Below are positions 43,324-56,155 of a stretch of 64,000 nt of DNA, one piece after another. A model generated the notes under the pieces. The model was given only the letters and a program-made list of their open reading frames with translations, was not told the DNA's origin and made no database searches. Location of the stretch: assembly GCF_030285625.1 (NCBI RefSeq), contig NZ_CP127294.1, positions 816,001 to 880,000 on the forward strand. The letters run 5' to 3'. Every line of letters starts with the position of its first letter. The first letter of the stretch is position 1. Made by a program: the position numbers and the translations under genes. The DNA is from Amycolatopsis sp. 2-15 (GTDB taxonomy: Bacteria; Actinomycetota; Actinomycetes; Mycobacteriales; Pseudonocardiaceae).

Positions 43324-43354
43324 CGCTACTTCCCTTGTCTTGTTTCGTGCCCGC

Positions 43355-43636
<282 letters not shown>

Positions 43637-43654
43637 GTTCTTCTACCTCCCTGC

Positions 43655-44491
<837 letters not shown>

Positions 44492-44506
44492 TGTCAGCTC
44501 AGTCCT

Positions 44507-44818
44507 TTACGCGGTGGGTCCGCCGAAGATCTCGATCGCCTTGCTCTCAGGCGAAAGAGTCACGATGGCGCGCTTGGTGTCCTTGCGCTTGCCGAAGCCT
44601 GCGCGAGTCCGCTTCCGCTTGCCCTGACGGTTGGCCGTGTTGACGCTGACCACCTTGACACCGAACACCTTCTCGACCGCGATCTTGATCTGGGTCTTGT
44701 TGGCGTCCGGGCGGACGATGAACGTGTACTTGTGGTCCTCGAGCAGCCCGTAGGACTTCTCGGAGATGACCGGCGCGAGCAGGATGTCGCGGTGGTCCGG
44801 AATGGCGACCGAGCTCAC
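44507..44818 (-). CDS. rplW: 50S ribosomal protein L23
   Basis: 103 residues, docking site for trigger factor and SRP at the tunnel exit. [20 protein letters not shown] and KKVFGVKV-type [20 protein letters not shown] are typical. The GTG start overlaps the rplD stop. Confidence 0.97.
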   Translation of the reverse strand: MSSVAIPDHRDILLAPVISEKSYGLLEDHKYTFIVRPDANKTQIKIAVEKVFGVKVVSVNTANRQGKRKRTRAGFGKRKDTKRAIVTLSPESKAIEIFGGPTA

Positions 44819-45504
44819 TTCTCGTCACTCCCTTCCGTAACCTCGCCCGACCGCGCGGAGGCCTTCACGGCCTTGCCACGGACGGGGCCTGCGACGAACG
44901 CGTCGTACGCGGCCTTGGTGAACACGACGTCGTCGTTGACCAGCACGTCGTAGGTGTTGAGCTGGTCCGCCCAGAGGATGTGCACCTCGGGCAGGTTCCG
45001 CAGCGAAACCCAGGACAGCTCGTCGTCCCGGTGCAGCACCACGAGAACGCGCTTCGCCTGCGTCACAGCGGCGATCGCGGTCTTGGCGGCCTTGGTCGAC
45101 GGCTTCTCACCGGAGACCAGTTCGGTCACGACGTGCAGCTGGCCGGCGCGGGCCCGGTCCGAGAGGGCGCCACGCAGAGCGGCGGCCTTCATCTTCTTCG
45201 GGGTGCGCTGCGTGTAGTCGCGCGGCGTGGGGCCGTGGACGACGCCACCGCCGGCGAACTGCGGCGCGCGGGTCGAACCCTGGCGGGCACGACCGGTGCC
45301 CTTCTGCCGGTACGGCTTCTTGCCGCCACCGGAGACCTCACCACGGGTCTTCGTGTCGTGCGTGCCCTGGCGCGCGGCGGCCAGCTGGCCCACCACCACC
45401 TGGTGCATCAGCGCGACATTGGCCTGCACGTCGAAGATCTCCTCGGGGAGATCCACGGTGCCGTCGGCTTTACCGGCCGGGGTCTTCAGCTCGACGCTTG
45501 TCAT
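44815..45504 (-). CDS. rplD: 50S ribosomal protein L4
   Basis: 229 residues with the tunnel-lining loop [20 protein letters not shown]. In E. coli L4 also represses the S10 operon; the sequence alone does not show that here. The ATG overlaps the rplC stop. Confidence 0.97.
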   Translation of the reverse strand: MTSVELKTPAGKADGTVDLPEEIFDVQANVALMHQVVVGQLAAARQGTHDTKTRGEVSGGGKKPYRQKGTGRARQGSTRAPQFAGGGVVHGPTPRDYTQRTPKKMKAAALRGALSDRARAGQLHVVTELVSGEKPSTKAAKTAIAAVTQAKRVLVVLHRDDELSWVSLRNLPEVHILWADQLNTYDVLVNDDVVFTKAAYDAFVAGPVRGKAVKASARSGEVTEGSDEK

Positions 45505-46157
45505 TCGGAGTTACCACCCTTCGCGGCGCTGCGCACGAACAGCAGGCCGCCCTTGGGACCGGGCACGGCGCCCTTGATCAGCAGCAGGCCGTCCTCGGCA
45601 CGCACGGCGTGCACGGTGAGGCCCTGCGTGGTGACCCGGTCCGAGCCCATACGACCCGCCATGCGCAGGCCCTTGAAGACGCGACCGGGGGTGGCGCAGC
45701 CACCGATGGAACCCGGCTTGCGGTGCACGGCCTGGGCACCGTGGCTCGCGCCCTGGCCCTTGAAGCCGTGGCGCTTCATGACACCGGCGTAGCCCTTGCC
45801 CTTGCTGGTACCCGTGACGTCGACCTCGGCGCCGGCGGCGAACACCTCGGCGGTGATCTCCTGACCGACCTCGTAGGTGTCCGCGTCGGTGGTACGCAGC
45901 TCGGCGAGGAAGCGCCGCGGCGTCACGCCCGCCTTGTCGAAGTGACCGGTGCGCGGCTTGTTCACCCGGCGCGGGTCGACCGCGCCGAACGCCAGCTGCA
46001 CGGCCACGTAGCCGTCCTTGTCCTGGGTCCGAACCTGGGTGACCACGTTCGGACCGGCCTTCACGACGGTGACCGGGACAACCCGGTTCTGCTCGTCGAA
46101 GACCTGGGTCATGCCGAGCTTGGTGCCCAGGATGCCCTTCATCTGCCTGTCAGACAT
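45501..46157 (-). CDS. rplC: 50S ribosomal protein L3
   Basis: 218 residues: [20 protein letters not shown] and the loop [20 protein letters not shown] that reaches the peptidyl-transferase centre. Starts 31 nt after rpsJ. Confidence 0.97.
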   Translation of the reverse strand: MSDRQMKGILGTKLGMTQVFDEQNRVVPVTVVKAGPNVVTQVRTQDKDGYVAVQLAFGAVDPRRVNKPRTGHFDKAGVTPRRFLAELRTTDADTYEVGQEITAEVFAAGAEVDVTGTSKGKGYAGVMKRHGFKGQGASHGAQAVHRKPGSIGGCATPGRVFKGLRMAGRMGSDRVTTQGLTVHAVRAEDGLLLIKGAVPGPKGGLLFVRSAAKGGNSE

Positions 46158-46188
46158 GAGTCTCTTACTCTCCGCCGCTCGCCAGCCG

Positions 46189-46494
46189 CTACTGGATGTT
46201 GACGTCGACGCTCGCCGGCAGGTCGATGCGCATGAGCGCGTCGACCGTCTTCGGCGTCGGGTCGAGGATGTCGATCAGACGCTTGTGCGTGCGCATCTCG
46301 AAGTGCTCGCGCGAGTCCTTGTACTTGTGCGGCGAGCGGATGACGCAGTAAACGTTCTTCTCGGTGGGCAGCGGCACCGGCCCGACAACACGGGCGCCGG
46401 TACGCGTGACCGTCTCCACGATCTTGCGCGCCGAGGTGTCGATCGCCTCGTGGTCGTAGGCCTTGAGCCGGATGCGGATCTTCTGTCCCGCCAT
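46189..46494 (-). CDS. rpsJ: 30S ribosomal protein S10
   Basis: 101 residues: [20 protein letters not shown] and the extended loop [20 protein letters not shown]. First gene of the S10 operon; S10 also joins NusB in antitermination. The ATG follows a GGAACGAGC stretch with no strong Shine-Dalgarno site. Confidence 0.97.
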   Translation of the reverse strand: MAGQKIRIRLKAYDHEAIDTSARKIVETVTRTGARVVGPVPLPTEKNVYCVIRSPHKYKDSREHFEMRTHKRLIDILDPTPKTVDALMRIDLPASVDVNIQ

Positions 46495-46904
46495 GGTGGC
46501 TGCTCGTTCCTTCGTCGTCTCGTGCCGCTTGTCTCGTCAACCCGGGCCTGAGCCCCGGTTTCAGCAGTTCAACGGCCCTGTCCCCGGTCCACGCGGTCGG
46601 GCGTGTCGCGCCCGACGCACAGACGGATCCCGTGGGATCGTCCTGCCTGGTCTTCCTCAACGTGAGGAGGCCGCGAGCCGGCAAGCACAACCGCCGGCCA
46701 CTTGGCCTTTGCCCGCTAGCCTCACCCCGAAGGAAGAGCTGGACGGACCGTGGCTGCTCGTACAGAGGCGGCCGGAACCCGCTGAGTCAATCGAGCAACT
46801 CTGGGATTCGGCCGCCCCGGAACGAGCAACCTGAATAGTGTCGCACACGTGAGTTGACGCCCCCGACCCGGGGGTGTAGTGCCCTCAGGTCGGAGGCGTC
46901 GACA
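46495..46904. other. tuf-rpsJ intergenic region (S10 leader)
   Basis: This 410-nt gap carries the tuf terminator at its distal end and the S10 promoter/leader. On the minus strand TTGACT (46790-46785) is a good -35; the hexamer 18 nt later is TCTGTA, a poor -10, so the promoter call is weak. No coding-type small ORF was seen. Confidence 0.45.
46856..46900 (-). terminator. Probable terminator after tuf
   Basis: A 13-bp stem (GACGCCCCCGACC / GGTCGGAGGCGTC, one mismatch) with a 19-nt loop begins 4 nt after the tuf stop. There is no T-run. Confidence 0.55.
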
Positions 46905-48098
<1,194 letters not shown>

Positions 48099-48224
48099 TG
48101 GAATGTCCTCCTGGACTGATTTCGCTTTGTGCTCACTGGCCGGCGTGGCTGCCAACCGGTGATGGTTTCTCGTCTGTGCTGCGGACGTTCAGGAGTGTTC
48201 CTTATGCCCGCGAGCGAAGGGGAA

Positions 48225-50324
<2,100 letters not shown>

Positions 50325-50387
50325 GAGAGTGTTCCCCTGTCTCGAACGTGGGGCCCGGCATGGCTTGGATCGGCAGCCGGGCGGTCA

Positions 50388-50858
50388 TCACCAGCGGTAG
50401 TGCGCGAAGGCCTTGTTGGACTCGGCCATCTTGTGCGTGTCTTCACGGCGCTTGACGCTGGCGCCAAGACCGTTGCTCGCGTCGAGCAGCTCGTTCTGCA
50501 GCCGCTCGATCATGGTCTTCTCGCGGCGAGCCTGCGAGAAGGAGACCAGCCAGCGCAGCGCCAGCGTGGTGGAGCGCCCGGGCTTGACCTCGATCGGCAC
50601 CTGGTAGGTGGCGCCACCGACACGGCGGCTCTTCACCTCGATGGTGGGCTTCACGTTGTCGAGCGCGCGCTTCAGCGTGACGACCGGGTCGGTGCCGGTC
50701 TTCTCGCGAGCACCTTCCAGCGCGCCGTACACGATGCGCTCGGCCAGCGACCGCTTCCCGTCCTTCAGCACCTTGTTCACCAGCTGGGTGACCAGCGGGG
50801 AGGCGTAGACCGGGTCGGAGATCAGCGGCCGTTTCGGGGCCGGACCCTTGCGGGGCAT
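50388..50858 (-). CDS. rpsG: 30S ribosomal protein S7
   Basis: 156 residues, primary organiser of the 30S head: [20 protein letters not shown] and the end [14 protein letters not shown] [13 protein letters not shown]. Its ATG overlaps the rpsL stop (TAATG). 63 nt separate it from fusA. Confidence 0.97.
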   Translation of the reverse strand: MPRKGPAPKRPLISDPVYASPLVTQLVNKVLKDGKRSLAERIVYGALEGAREKTGTDPVVTLKRALDNVKPTIEVKSRRVGGATYQVPIEVKPGRSTTLALRWLVSFSQARREKTMIERLQNELLDASNGLGASVKRREDTHKMAESNKAFAHYRW

Positions 50859-51232
50859 TAGCTCTTCTCCTTCTTCGCGCCGTAGCGGCTGCGCGCCTGC
50901 TTGCGGTTCTTCACACCCTGGGTGTCGAGTGAACCGCGGATGATCTTGTAGCGAACGCCCGGCAGGTCCTTCACCCGGCCACCGCGCACGAGCACCATCG
51001 AGTGCTCCTGCAGGTTGTGGCCCTCACCGGGGATGTACGCCGTGACCTCGATGCCGCTCGTCAGCTTCACACGCGCAACCTTGCGCAGCGCCGAGTTCGG
51101 CTTCTTCGGGGTCGTGGTGTACACGCGGGTGCACACGCCACGACGCTGCGGGCTCCCCTTGAGGGCCGCGGTCTTCTGCTTGGCAGCCTTGTCCTGGCGG
51201 CCCTTGCGGACCAGCTGCTGGATCGTGGGCAA
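50858..51232 (-). CDS. rpsL: 30S ribosomal protein S12
   Basis: The 124-residue decoding-centre protein shows [40 protein letters not shown] and [20 protein letters not shown]. The lysines known to be changed in streptomycin-resistant strains are wild type in both loops. The start is a TTG (51232) with only a weak binding site. Confidence 0.97.
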   Translation of the reverse strand: MPTIQQLVRKGRQDKAAKQKTAALKGSPQRRGVCTRVYTTTPKKPNSALRKVARVKLTSGIEVTAYIPGEGHNLQEHSMVLVRGGRVKDLPGVRYKIIRGSLDTQGVKNRKQARSRYGAKKEKS

Positions 51233-51615
51233 TGGACCAGCTTTCTGTCGCGATCTTGCTGCTTCTTCGTGTCTTCACCGGCCCCCGCGGTCGGGCGTGT
51301 CGGCCCGCGTCACGGTCTCTCGACCGGTACTTTCCCGAAGGGGTTTTCCGTCGGAACCCCACGTGGACGAGGCCGGTGAACCGGGTGCGCGAGCACCCCG
51401 CTCATGCCGTACGGCACGCGGAGCGGCCCGACGCCTGCCGGGCACGGTCTCCAAAGATACCCGGCCACTTGACGGCCGGTCCGGGCGGGGGGTCCGAAGT
51501 GACGGTGACCGCCCATCGTAACCCCAGATGAGGGCTCTGCGGCCAAAGCCGCGCTGAGTCCCACCAAGCGGGTCCCGGCATTTACAACGTGACGGACGTC
51601 CCCGCTATTCCTCGC
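51233..51615. other. Region upstream of rpsL
   Basis: These 383 nt contain the candidate rpsL -10 and otherwise no repeat or coding-type frame. Several plus- and minus-strand open frames cross it but lack codon bias and binding sites. Confidence 0.45.
51454..51459 (-). promoter_or_regulatory. Candidate -10 of the rpsL-rpsG-fusA-tuf operon
   Basis: TATCTT on the minus strand, about 220 nt ahead of rpsL. The hexamer 17 nt upstream is GGACCG, a poor -35. The same TATCTT also occurs (8176-8171) in front of rplM-rpsI. Confidence 0.3.
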
Positions 51616-51774
51616 TTATTCCTCGTCCGGCTTCGCGTGGTCGGGCCGCCCCGGGTGGGGGTCGCGCGACAGGTCGATCAGCGGGTGGACGCCGGCCCCC
51701 TCAGGCGCGGCGTGGCTCCCCTTGGTGTCCTTCTGCCCCTCTTCAGGCCGGTCGGCGGTGCCGTTGCCGTCCAT
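51616..51774 (-). CDS. Small acidic hypothetical protein (52 residues)
   Basis: The ATG at 51774 has a clear AGGAG six bases upstream and the frame ends in TAA after 52 codons. About 48 of 52 codons end in G or C. The peptide is acidic and hydrophilic (MDGNGTADRPEEGQKDTKGS, then SRDPHPGRPDHAKPDEE), probably disordered, with no Cys or membrane segment. The family is not recognised. It is co-directional with rpsL 383 nt downstream but is likely on its own transcript. Confidence 0.6.
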   Translation of the reverse strand: MDGNGTADRPEEGQKDTKGSHAAPEGAGVHPLIDLSRDPHPGRPDHAKPDEE

Positions 51775-51886
51775 GACGCACTCCTCAAGTCGGTTTCCCT
51801 GCGGCTCGCACGCTACCCATTTCCACGAACGGGTGACACACGGGGATCGAACGTCGCTTTCCTCAGGTGATCGACTTATCCGTTAA

Positions 51887-51930
51887 CCAGTGGACGAACC
51901 GGTCACGATGATTTCGTGACCGGTCACTGG
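51887..51930 (+). promoter_or_regulatory. Long hairpin enclosing the GNAT start codon
   Basis: ACCGGTCACGA (51898-51908) pairs with TCGTGACCGGT (51914-51924) around a TGATT loop. An outer CCAGTG / CACTGG (51887-51892, 51925-51930) adds 6 bp beyond a one-sided 5-nt bulge. The GTG start at 51916 lies inside the stem. Confidence 0.65.
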
Positions 51931-52404
51931 AGCATCACGCCAATCCCCGTCGATCACCCTGACGCGCGCGCGATCCTGCGCGAATACCTCACCGACGTCG
52001 CGAGCCGCTACTGGCGCCGCCCGGCCACGGAGACGGAGGTCGACCAGGCCCTGGCCGACGCGCCGGGCGACGACCTCGTCGTCCCGACCGGCACGTTCCT
52101 CGTCGCCCGCCTGCCCGACGGCACCGTGACCGGCTGCGCCGGCACCCGGGTGGTGCGGCCCGGGGTGAACGAGCTCACGAAGGTGTACGTGCGCCCCGCC
52201 CACCGCGGCCAGGGCGGCGGCGCGCGCCTCGTCGCGGCGGCCGAGGAGGCGGCGCGGTCGCTGGGCGCCGAGACGCTGCGGCTCGACACCCGCCACGACC
52301 TCGTTGAGGCCCGGGCGCTGTACGCGCGGACCGGGTACACGGAGGTCGAGCCGTTCAACGACGACAAGTACGCGGAGCACTGGTTCTCGAAAGCGCTCGG
52401 GTGA
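51916..52404 (+). CDS. GNAT-family N-acetyltransferase
   Basis: This 162-residue protein has the GNAT core: TFLVARLPDGTVTGCAGTRV (beta2-3), NELTKVYVRPAHRGQGGGAR (the acetyl-CoA-binding R-x-x-G-x-G/A motif is R-G-Q-G-G-G) and a C-terminal ARALYARTGYTEVEPFNDDK. The acceptor substrate is unknown. The start GTG has no good binding site and lies in a hairpin. It is the only plus-strand gene before the T7SS-substrate operon, 183 nt away, with a small possible terminator (52436-52453) between them. Confidence 0.82.
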   Translation: MTGHWSITPIPVDHPDARAILREYLTDVASRYWRRPATETEVDQALADAPGDDLVVPTGTFLVARLPDGTVTGCAGTRVVRPGVNELTKVYVRPAHRGQGGGARLVAAAEEAARSLGAETLRLDTRHDLVEARALYARTGYTEVEPFNDDKYAEHWFSKALG

Positions 52405-52435
52405 GGCGGTTCCACACTGTCCACACCGGATTTGT

Positions 52436-52453
52436 GAAGTCCACTAAGGACTT
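52436..52453 (+). terminator. Weak candidate terminator after the GNAT gene
   Basis: AAGTCC-ACTAA-GGACTT hairpin (6 bp plus a G-T pair) 31 nt after the stop; only TTC follows. Confidence 0.3.
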
Positions 52454-52587
52454 TCGAGCACGACCGGCCACCACGGCCGCGTCGCCGCCCCTTCCGGGAA
52501 AAGATTCACGACTTCGCAGCGCGAACGCGACAGAAGCGGCATAATCCGCACGTCCGTACACCCGCATGCGCACGTGAGGGGGCCGCC

Positions 52588-53155
52588 GTGTCGGCTGAGA
52601 TGGATCGGCTCGTCGCCGAGTTCGAGAAGTTCCAGAGCAAGATCAAACAGGCCGAGGCGAACTTCGCGAAGGTCGGCGACCTGCAGGACGAGGTGGTCGC
52701 GCTCGAGGCGACGGCGGTGTCGCCCGACCGCGCCGTGACCGTCGTCGCAGGCCCCGGCGGCTCCGTGAAGGACATCCGGCTCACCGCCGACGCCCTGAAG
52801 CAACAGCCCCAGCAGCTGGCCTCGACCATCCTGTCGACGCTGCACCGCGCGGTCGCCGACGCGGCCGTCCAGCAGGCCGGCATCGTCGACGCGCACGTGG
52901 GCGCCGCCTTCGGCCTCGACGTCTCCGGCCAGGTCCTCGAGGCCCAGGCCGAAGCCATGGGAACCACGGCGGAAGAGCTGAAGTCCAAAGCGGCAGAGGC
53001 GCAGCCGGCCCCGCCGGCTCACGGACGAGGACCTCGAACACGGCGACATCCTGCGCCGCGACGAGCCCCCGGCCGCGGCCCCGCCGCCGCCTCCCCCAGC
53101 CCGTCCCGTCGACGACGGCGTCCGGCGCCTGTGGGACCACGAGGAGGACCGATGA
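52588..53155 (+). CDS. YbaB/EbfC-like protein of a T7SS substrate operon, with an apparent frameshift
   Basis: The frame beginning at the GTG 52588 (GAGGGGG five bases upstream) encodes a YbaB-like nucleoid-associated fold (helix LVAEFEKFQSKIKQAEANFA, then VTVVAGPGGSVKDIRLTADA). After about residue 140 this frame becomes Arg/Pro-rich and non-coding in style. The next frame (one base later) instead reads LTDEDLEHGDILRRDEPPAA and ends DDGVRRLWDHEEDR with a TGA overlapping the next ATG. The intact gene most likely switches frame near 53005-53018, in a CCGGCCCCGCCGG run. This could be a sequencing error, a recent one-base insertion or real frameshifting. The N-terminal domain itself is intact. 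Confidence 0.65.
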
Positions 53156-53475
53156 GCCACGACGTAGACCCCCAGATCCTGAAGACCTACGCCTCCGGCA
53201 CGTTGCCGCATTACAAGGACGAGGCCACGAAGTTCGGCAACCTCGTCAGCCAGGCCGACGTCACGGACAAGTCGTGGGGCCTGATCGGGCTGGCGGTGAA
53301 GCAGACGTACACGAGCAAGCTCGAAGACCTCCGCCAGATGCTCGACCTGATGAAAACCGGCGTCGACACGCTGGGCGGGAAGATGAACCGGGCCGCGGAG
53401 ATCTACGACGGTCACGAGAAGGACACCGTCATGACCTTCGGCAAGTTCAAGGCGAACATCGACGGACCGCTCTGA
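53152..53475 (+). CDS. EspC-like small T7SS substrate (right-hand operon)
   Basis: This 107-residue helical protein has a central K-S-W-G-L-I-G turn and a C-terminal Y-D-G-H-E (Y-x-x-x-E) in AAEIYDGHEKDTVMTFGKFK. The ATG at 53152 has GGAGG four bases upstream and overlaps the YbaB-gene stop (ATGA). The large WXG-type gene begins 16 nt later, so this is the small partner of that pair. No cleavable signal peptide is present, as expected for T7SS substrates. Confidence 0.75.
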   Translation: MSHDVDPQILKTYASGTLPHYKDEATKFGNLVSQADVTDKSWGLIGLAVKQTYTSKLEDLRQMLDLMKTGVDTLGGKMNRAAEIYDGHEKDTVMTFGKFKANIDGPL

Positions 53476-53491
53476 GCAGGGGGAGATCGAA

Positions 53492-54649
53492 ATGGCCGAC
53501 AGCATCGCCGACGGCGTCAAGCTCGAACACGAGGGCGAGGGTTTCCTCCACGACGCCAACGAAGCCGCCAAGAAGGCGCCGATCATCGGCAAGGGCGTCG
53601 AGGGCGTCGAACGAGGCATCAAGGGCTTCGGCGAAGCCGATGACGCCGGCGAGTTCGCGGCGGCCACCGGGCAGATGCTCCAGGACGGCGCCGGCTTCGT
53701 CGCCGGCGCCGCGGTGGACGTGGCGAGCTTCGCGCTCGACCCCGTCGGCTGGCTGGTCAGCAACGGCCTGAACATGCTCCTGGAGCTGATCTCACCGTTG
53801 CAGGACGCGCTGCACTTCGTGACGGGCGACGGCCCCGCGCTCAAGGAGGCGGCCGGCAACTTCAGCGAGATCGGCGTCGGCTTCGTCAAGCTCGGCGACG
53901 ACTTCGCCAAGAAGGGCAAGGAGGAGCTGCGGACCTGGCAGGGCGACGGCGGCAACGCGGCCCGCAGTTCGCTGGACCAGTTCTCCGAGGGCATCAAGGG
54001 CATCGGCTCGACCACCGGCGGGGTCGGCGAGACGCTCCAGATGTGGTCGATGGTCATGACCGTCATCGAAGAGGTCGTGAAGGCGATCATCAGCGAGCTG
54101 GTCAGCTGGCTGATCTACATCTGGTTGCCGGCGCTCGCCGCGTCGATCGTGAGCCTCGGCTCGTCGGTCGCCGCCGCGATGACCGCCTCGATCGCCAAGG
54201 CGGCCAGTGCGTTCACCAGGATCACCTCGAAACTGGGGAAACTGGGCGAGCTGCTCCAGAAGTTCATGACCTTCCTCTCGAAGTGGACCGACGACCTGAT
54301 CAAGCAGGGCCGCAAGCTCACCCCGTCGGGCGCCCCGGGCATGACCCCCGGGATGGAGAAAGCCGCCACCGGCGCGCTCGCCTCGGCGACGAACTCTCGC
54401 GGCATGGCGACGGTCGAGGCGCTGAAGGAGTCGGTCAAAGCCGGCGGCGAAGAGGCCCTCAAGGGCGTGACCGGGGTCAAGATCGGCGACCTCGACAAGG
54501 GCTCGGCCTACAGCGGCAAGGCCGGCTTCGACTTCGCCAACAAGGCGGTCGACAACACCCGCGACATCCTGAAGTCCCGCGGCGGCAGCGACGCGGCCGG
54601 CTACCACTCCGAAGAGGACACCCGCGAGAACCTGGACATGGACCAGTAG
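53492..54649 (+). CDS. Large WXG-type T7SS protein (right-hand operon)
   Basis: The 385-residue protein has an N-terminal helical region with hydrophobic stretches, a W-Q-G in EELRTWQGDGGNAARSSLDQ (about residue 149), an amphipathic and hydrophobic helical core with VVKAIISELVSWLIYIWLPA and Ala-rich helices, and a C-terminal hydrophilic region ending TRENLDMDQ. This layout resembles the N-terminal export part of actinobacterial WXG-type polymorphic toxins, but no recognised toxin domain follows. The ATG has AGGGGGAGA upstream. The hydrophobic core could insert in a membrane. Confidence 0.72.
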   Translation: MADSIADGVKLEHEGEGFLHDANEAAKKAPIIGKGVEGVERGIKGFGEADDAGEFAAATGQMLQDGAGFVAGAAVDVASFALDPVGWLVSNGLNMLLELISPLQDALHFVTGDGPALKEAAGNFSEIGVGFVKLGDDFAKKGKEELRTWQGDGGNAARSSLDQFSEGIKGIGSTTGGVGETLQMWSMVMTVIEEVVKAIISELVSWLIYIWLPALAASIVSLGSSVAAAMTASIAKAASAFTRITSKLGKLGELLQKFMTFLSKWTDDLIKQGRKLTPSGAPGMTPGMEKAATGALASATNSRGMATVEALKESVKAGGEEALKGVTGVKIGDLDKGSAYSGKAGFDFANKAVDNTRDILKSRGGSDAAGYHSEEDTRENLDMDQ

Positions 54650-56146
54650 ATGGATCTGTTCGAGCCGTGGTTCATCGTCGGCGGTTTCGCGTTGGGGTTC
54701 GTCCTGCTGTGGCTGGGAAACTGGTTCGAGCGGCGGAGCGCTGTCGCAGCGACGGTCTGTTTCGTGTTGTGCGGTGCGGCGTTTTCGGAGACGTCGCTGT
54801 ACTGGCTCTCCGCCGGCACCGGAAGCAACGTGCCGCAGCTGCTGTGGATCGTGTTCCCGGTGGCCTTCGCCGCGCTCGTGGCGTGGCGGGGCTGGCGGCA
54901 GCGCACGTGGATCGCGCGCACGGCCTCGACCGGGCACCAGACGTTCGGCGTGCTCCCCCACCTCGGCCGAGGTGTGCCGCTGGACCACCCGGAGCCCGAC
55001 CCGGTGCGCACCACGGTCGAGTTCGACCAGCAGGGTCACCGCGTGCTGGGCATCGAGTACTCGACCACGCCGCGCCGCGAAGACGAGCGGTTCGCCGAGG
55101 TCACCAAGGTCGCCGAGCAGATCGACTCGATCTACTCCGGGGTCGAGCTGCGGATCCCCGCCGTGCCGGCGCTGACGATCTCGCCGAAGACCGGGGCGTT
55201 CGAACCCGAGCACTTCACCCCGCTGGAAGACGCCCGGATCACCCGCAACGCGTTCGGCTGGCTGCGGCCCGACACGGCGCTGGACTCCTTCGAGGTCGAC
55301 GCCGAGTTCGACCGCCGGTTCTCGGTGACCACCTCGGACCCCGAGTTCGCCGCGGCCGTGCTCACCGACGAGGTCCGCGCGCTACTCCTCGGCGACCTGT
55401 GGTTCCGCGTGCACGCGGTGGCCTTCCACGGCGACGCGGTATGGACGAGCGAGTCGGGTGGGCTGACCGAGGACCGCATGTTCGGCAACTCACGCCGGCT
55501 CGCGATCCTGGCCGCCACGGTTCCGGTCTCGGTGTGGGAGGTCTGGGGCGGTGACCACGGGTTCGCTTCGGTGACCACCGGCTCGGACGCGAGCTACCTC
55601 GCCTGGAACGGCGGCCGCGGCGGTGCCGTGCGCACGCCGGTGAACCGCTTCCGCGAGGCGGCGGACCGGCAGCCGGTCACCTCGGTGTCGCTGACCACGC
55701 GCACGACGATCGCACTGGCGCTGGCGGTGATCGGGCTGCTGCCGATCGTCAACTCGCTGTCCGCGCTCGCCAACGTGGCGCCCCAGACACAGCTGACCGT
55801 CCGCGAAGCCCACGAAGGCTTTGCGGGCAGCTGCTCTCCAGGGCGCGGCAGCTGCACCGGCAGCAACGACTGGGTCCGCGGCACCTACGTCCTCGACGGC
55901 GAGACCCACGACGTCTCGACCGAATGGATCGACACCCTGCCGGCCAAGGGCGCCGTGGTCGACGTGGAGATCGGTCCGCTGTGGTGGCATCCGGTCTTGG
56001 AGAGCAGCCTCGCCGCCGTGGTCACCCTGCTCATCGGCCTGTTGCCGCTTCTGGCGGGCGCGCTGCTCGCGAAGGCCACTTACCGGCCGAGGCCGCCCCG
56101 GCGCGTCAGGAAGCTACGCAGGGCGCAGGAAACCACCGTCTCGTAG
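54650..56146 (+). CDS. Polytopic membrane protein of the T7SS substrate operon
   Basis: The 498-residue protein starts immediately after the preceding stop. Three hydrophobic helices lie at the N-terminus (about 8-85) and two or more at the C-terminus (about 350-375 and 445-475). Between them is a hydrophilic domain of about 260 residues (LGIEYSTTPRREDERFAEVT and following), plus a short loop with two Cys (GSCSPGRGSCTGS). The family is not recognised. Being fused by position to the WXG gene it may be a membrane receptor, processing partner or immunity-type protein; nothing in the sequence decides this. Confidence 0.7.
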   Translation: MDLFEPWFIVGGFALGFVLLWLGNWFERRSAVAATVCFVLCGAAFSETSLYWLSAGTGSNVPQLLWIVFPVAFAALVAWRGWRQRTWIARTASTGHQTFGVLPHLGRGVPLDHPEPDPVRTTVEFDQQGHRVLGIEYSTTPRREDERFAEVTKVAEQIDSIYSGVELRIPAVPALTISPKTGAFEPEHFTPLEDARITRNAFGWLRPDTALDSFEVDAEFDRRFSVTTSDPEFAAAVLTDEVRALLLGDLWFRVHAVAFHGDAVWTSESGGLTEDRMFGNSRRLAILAATVPVSVWEVWGGDHGFASVTTGSDASYLAWNGGRGGAVRTPVNRFREAADRQPVTSVSLTTRTTIALALAVIGLLPIVNSLSALANVAPQTQLTVREAHEGFAGSCSPGRGSCTGSNDWVRGTYVLDGETHDVSTEWIDTLPAKGAVVDVEIGPLWWHPVLESSLAAVVTLLIGLLPLLAGALLAKATYRPRPPRRVRKLRRAQETTVS

Positions 56147-56155
56147 CTACAGCAG

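Noticed and set aside
51589..51870. Plus-strand 93-codon frame opposite the 52-residue ORF
   Set aside because: No binding site and poor codon bias; the minus-strand ORF has both.
53792..55213. Minus-strand 473-codon frame across the WXG and membrane protein genes
   Set aside because: Arg/Gly/Ala-rich with no domain; the plus-strand genes have binding sites, motifs and tight spacing.
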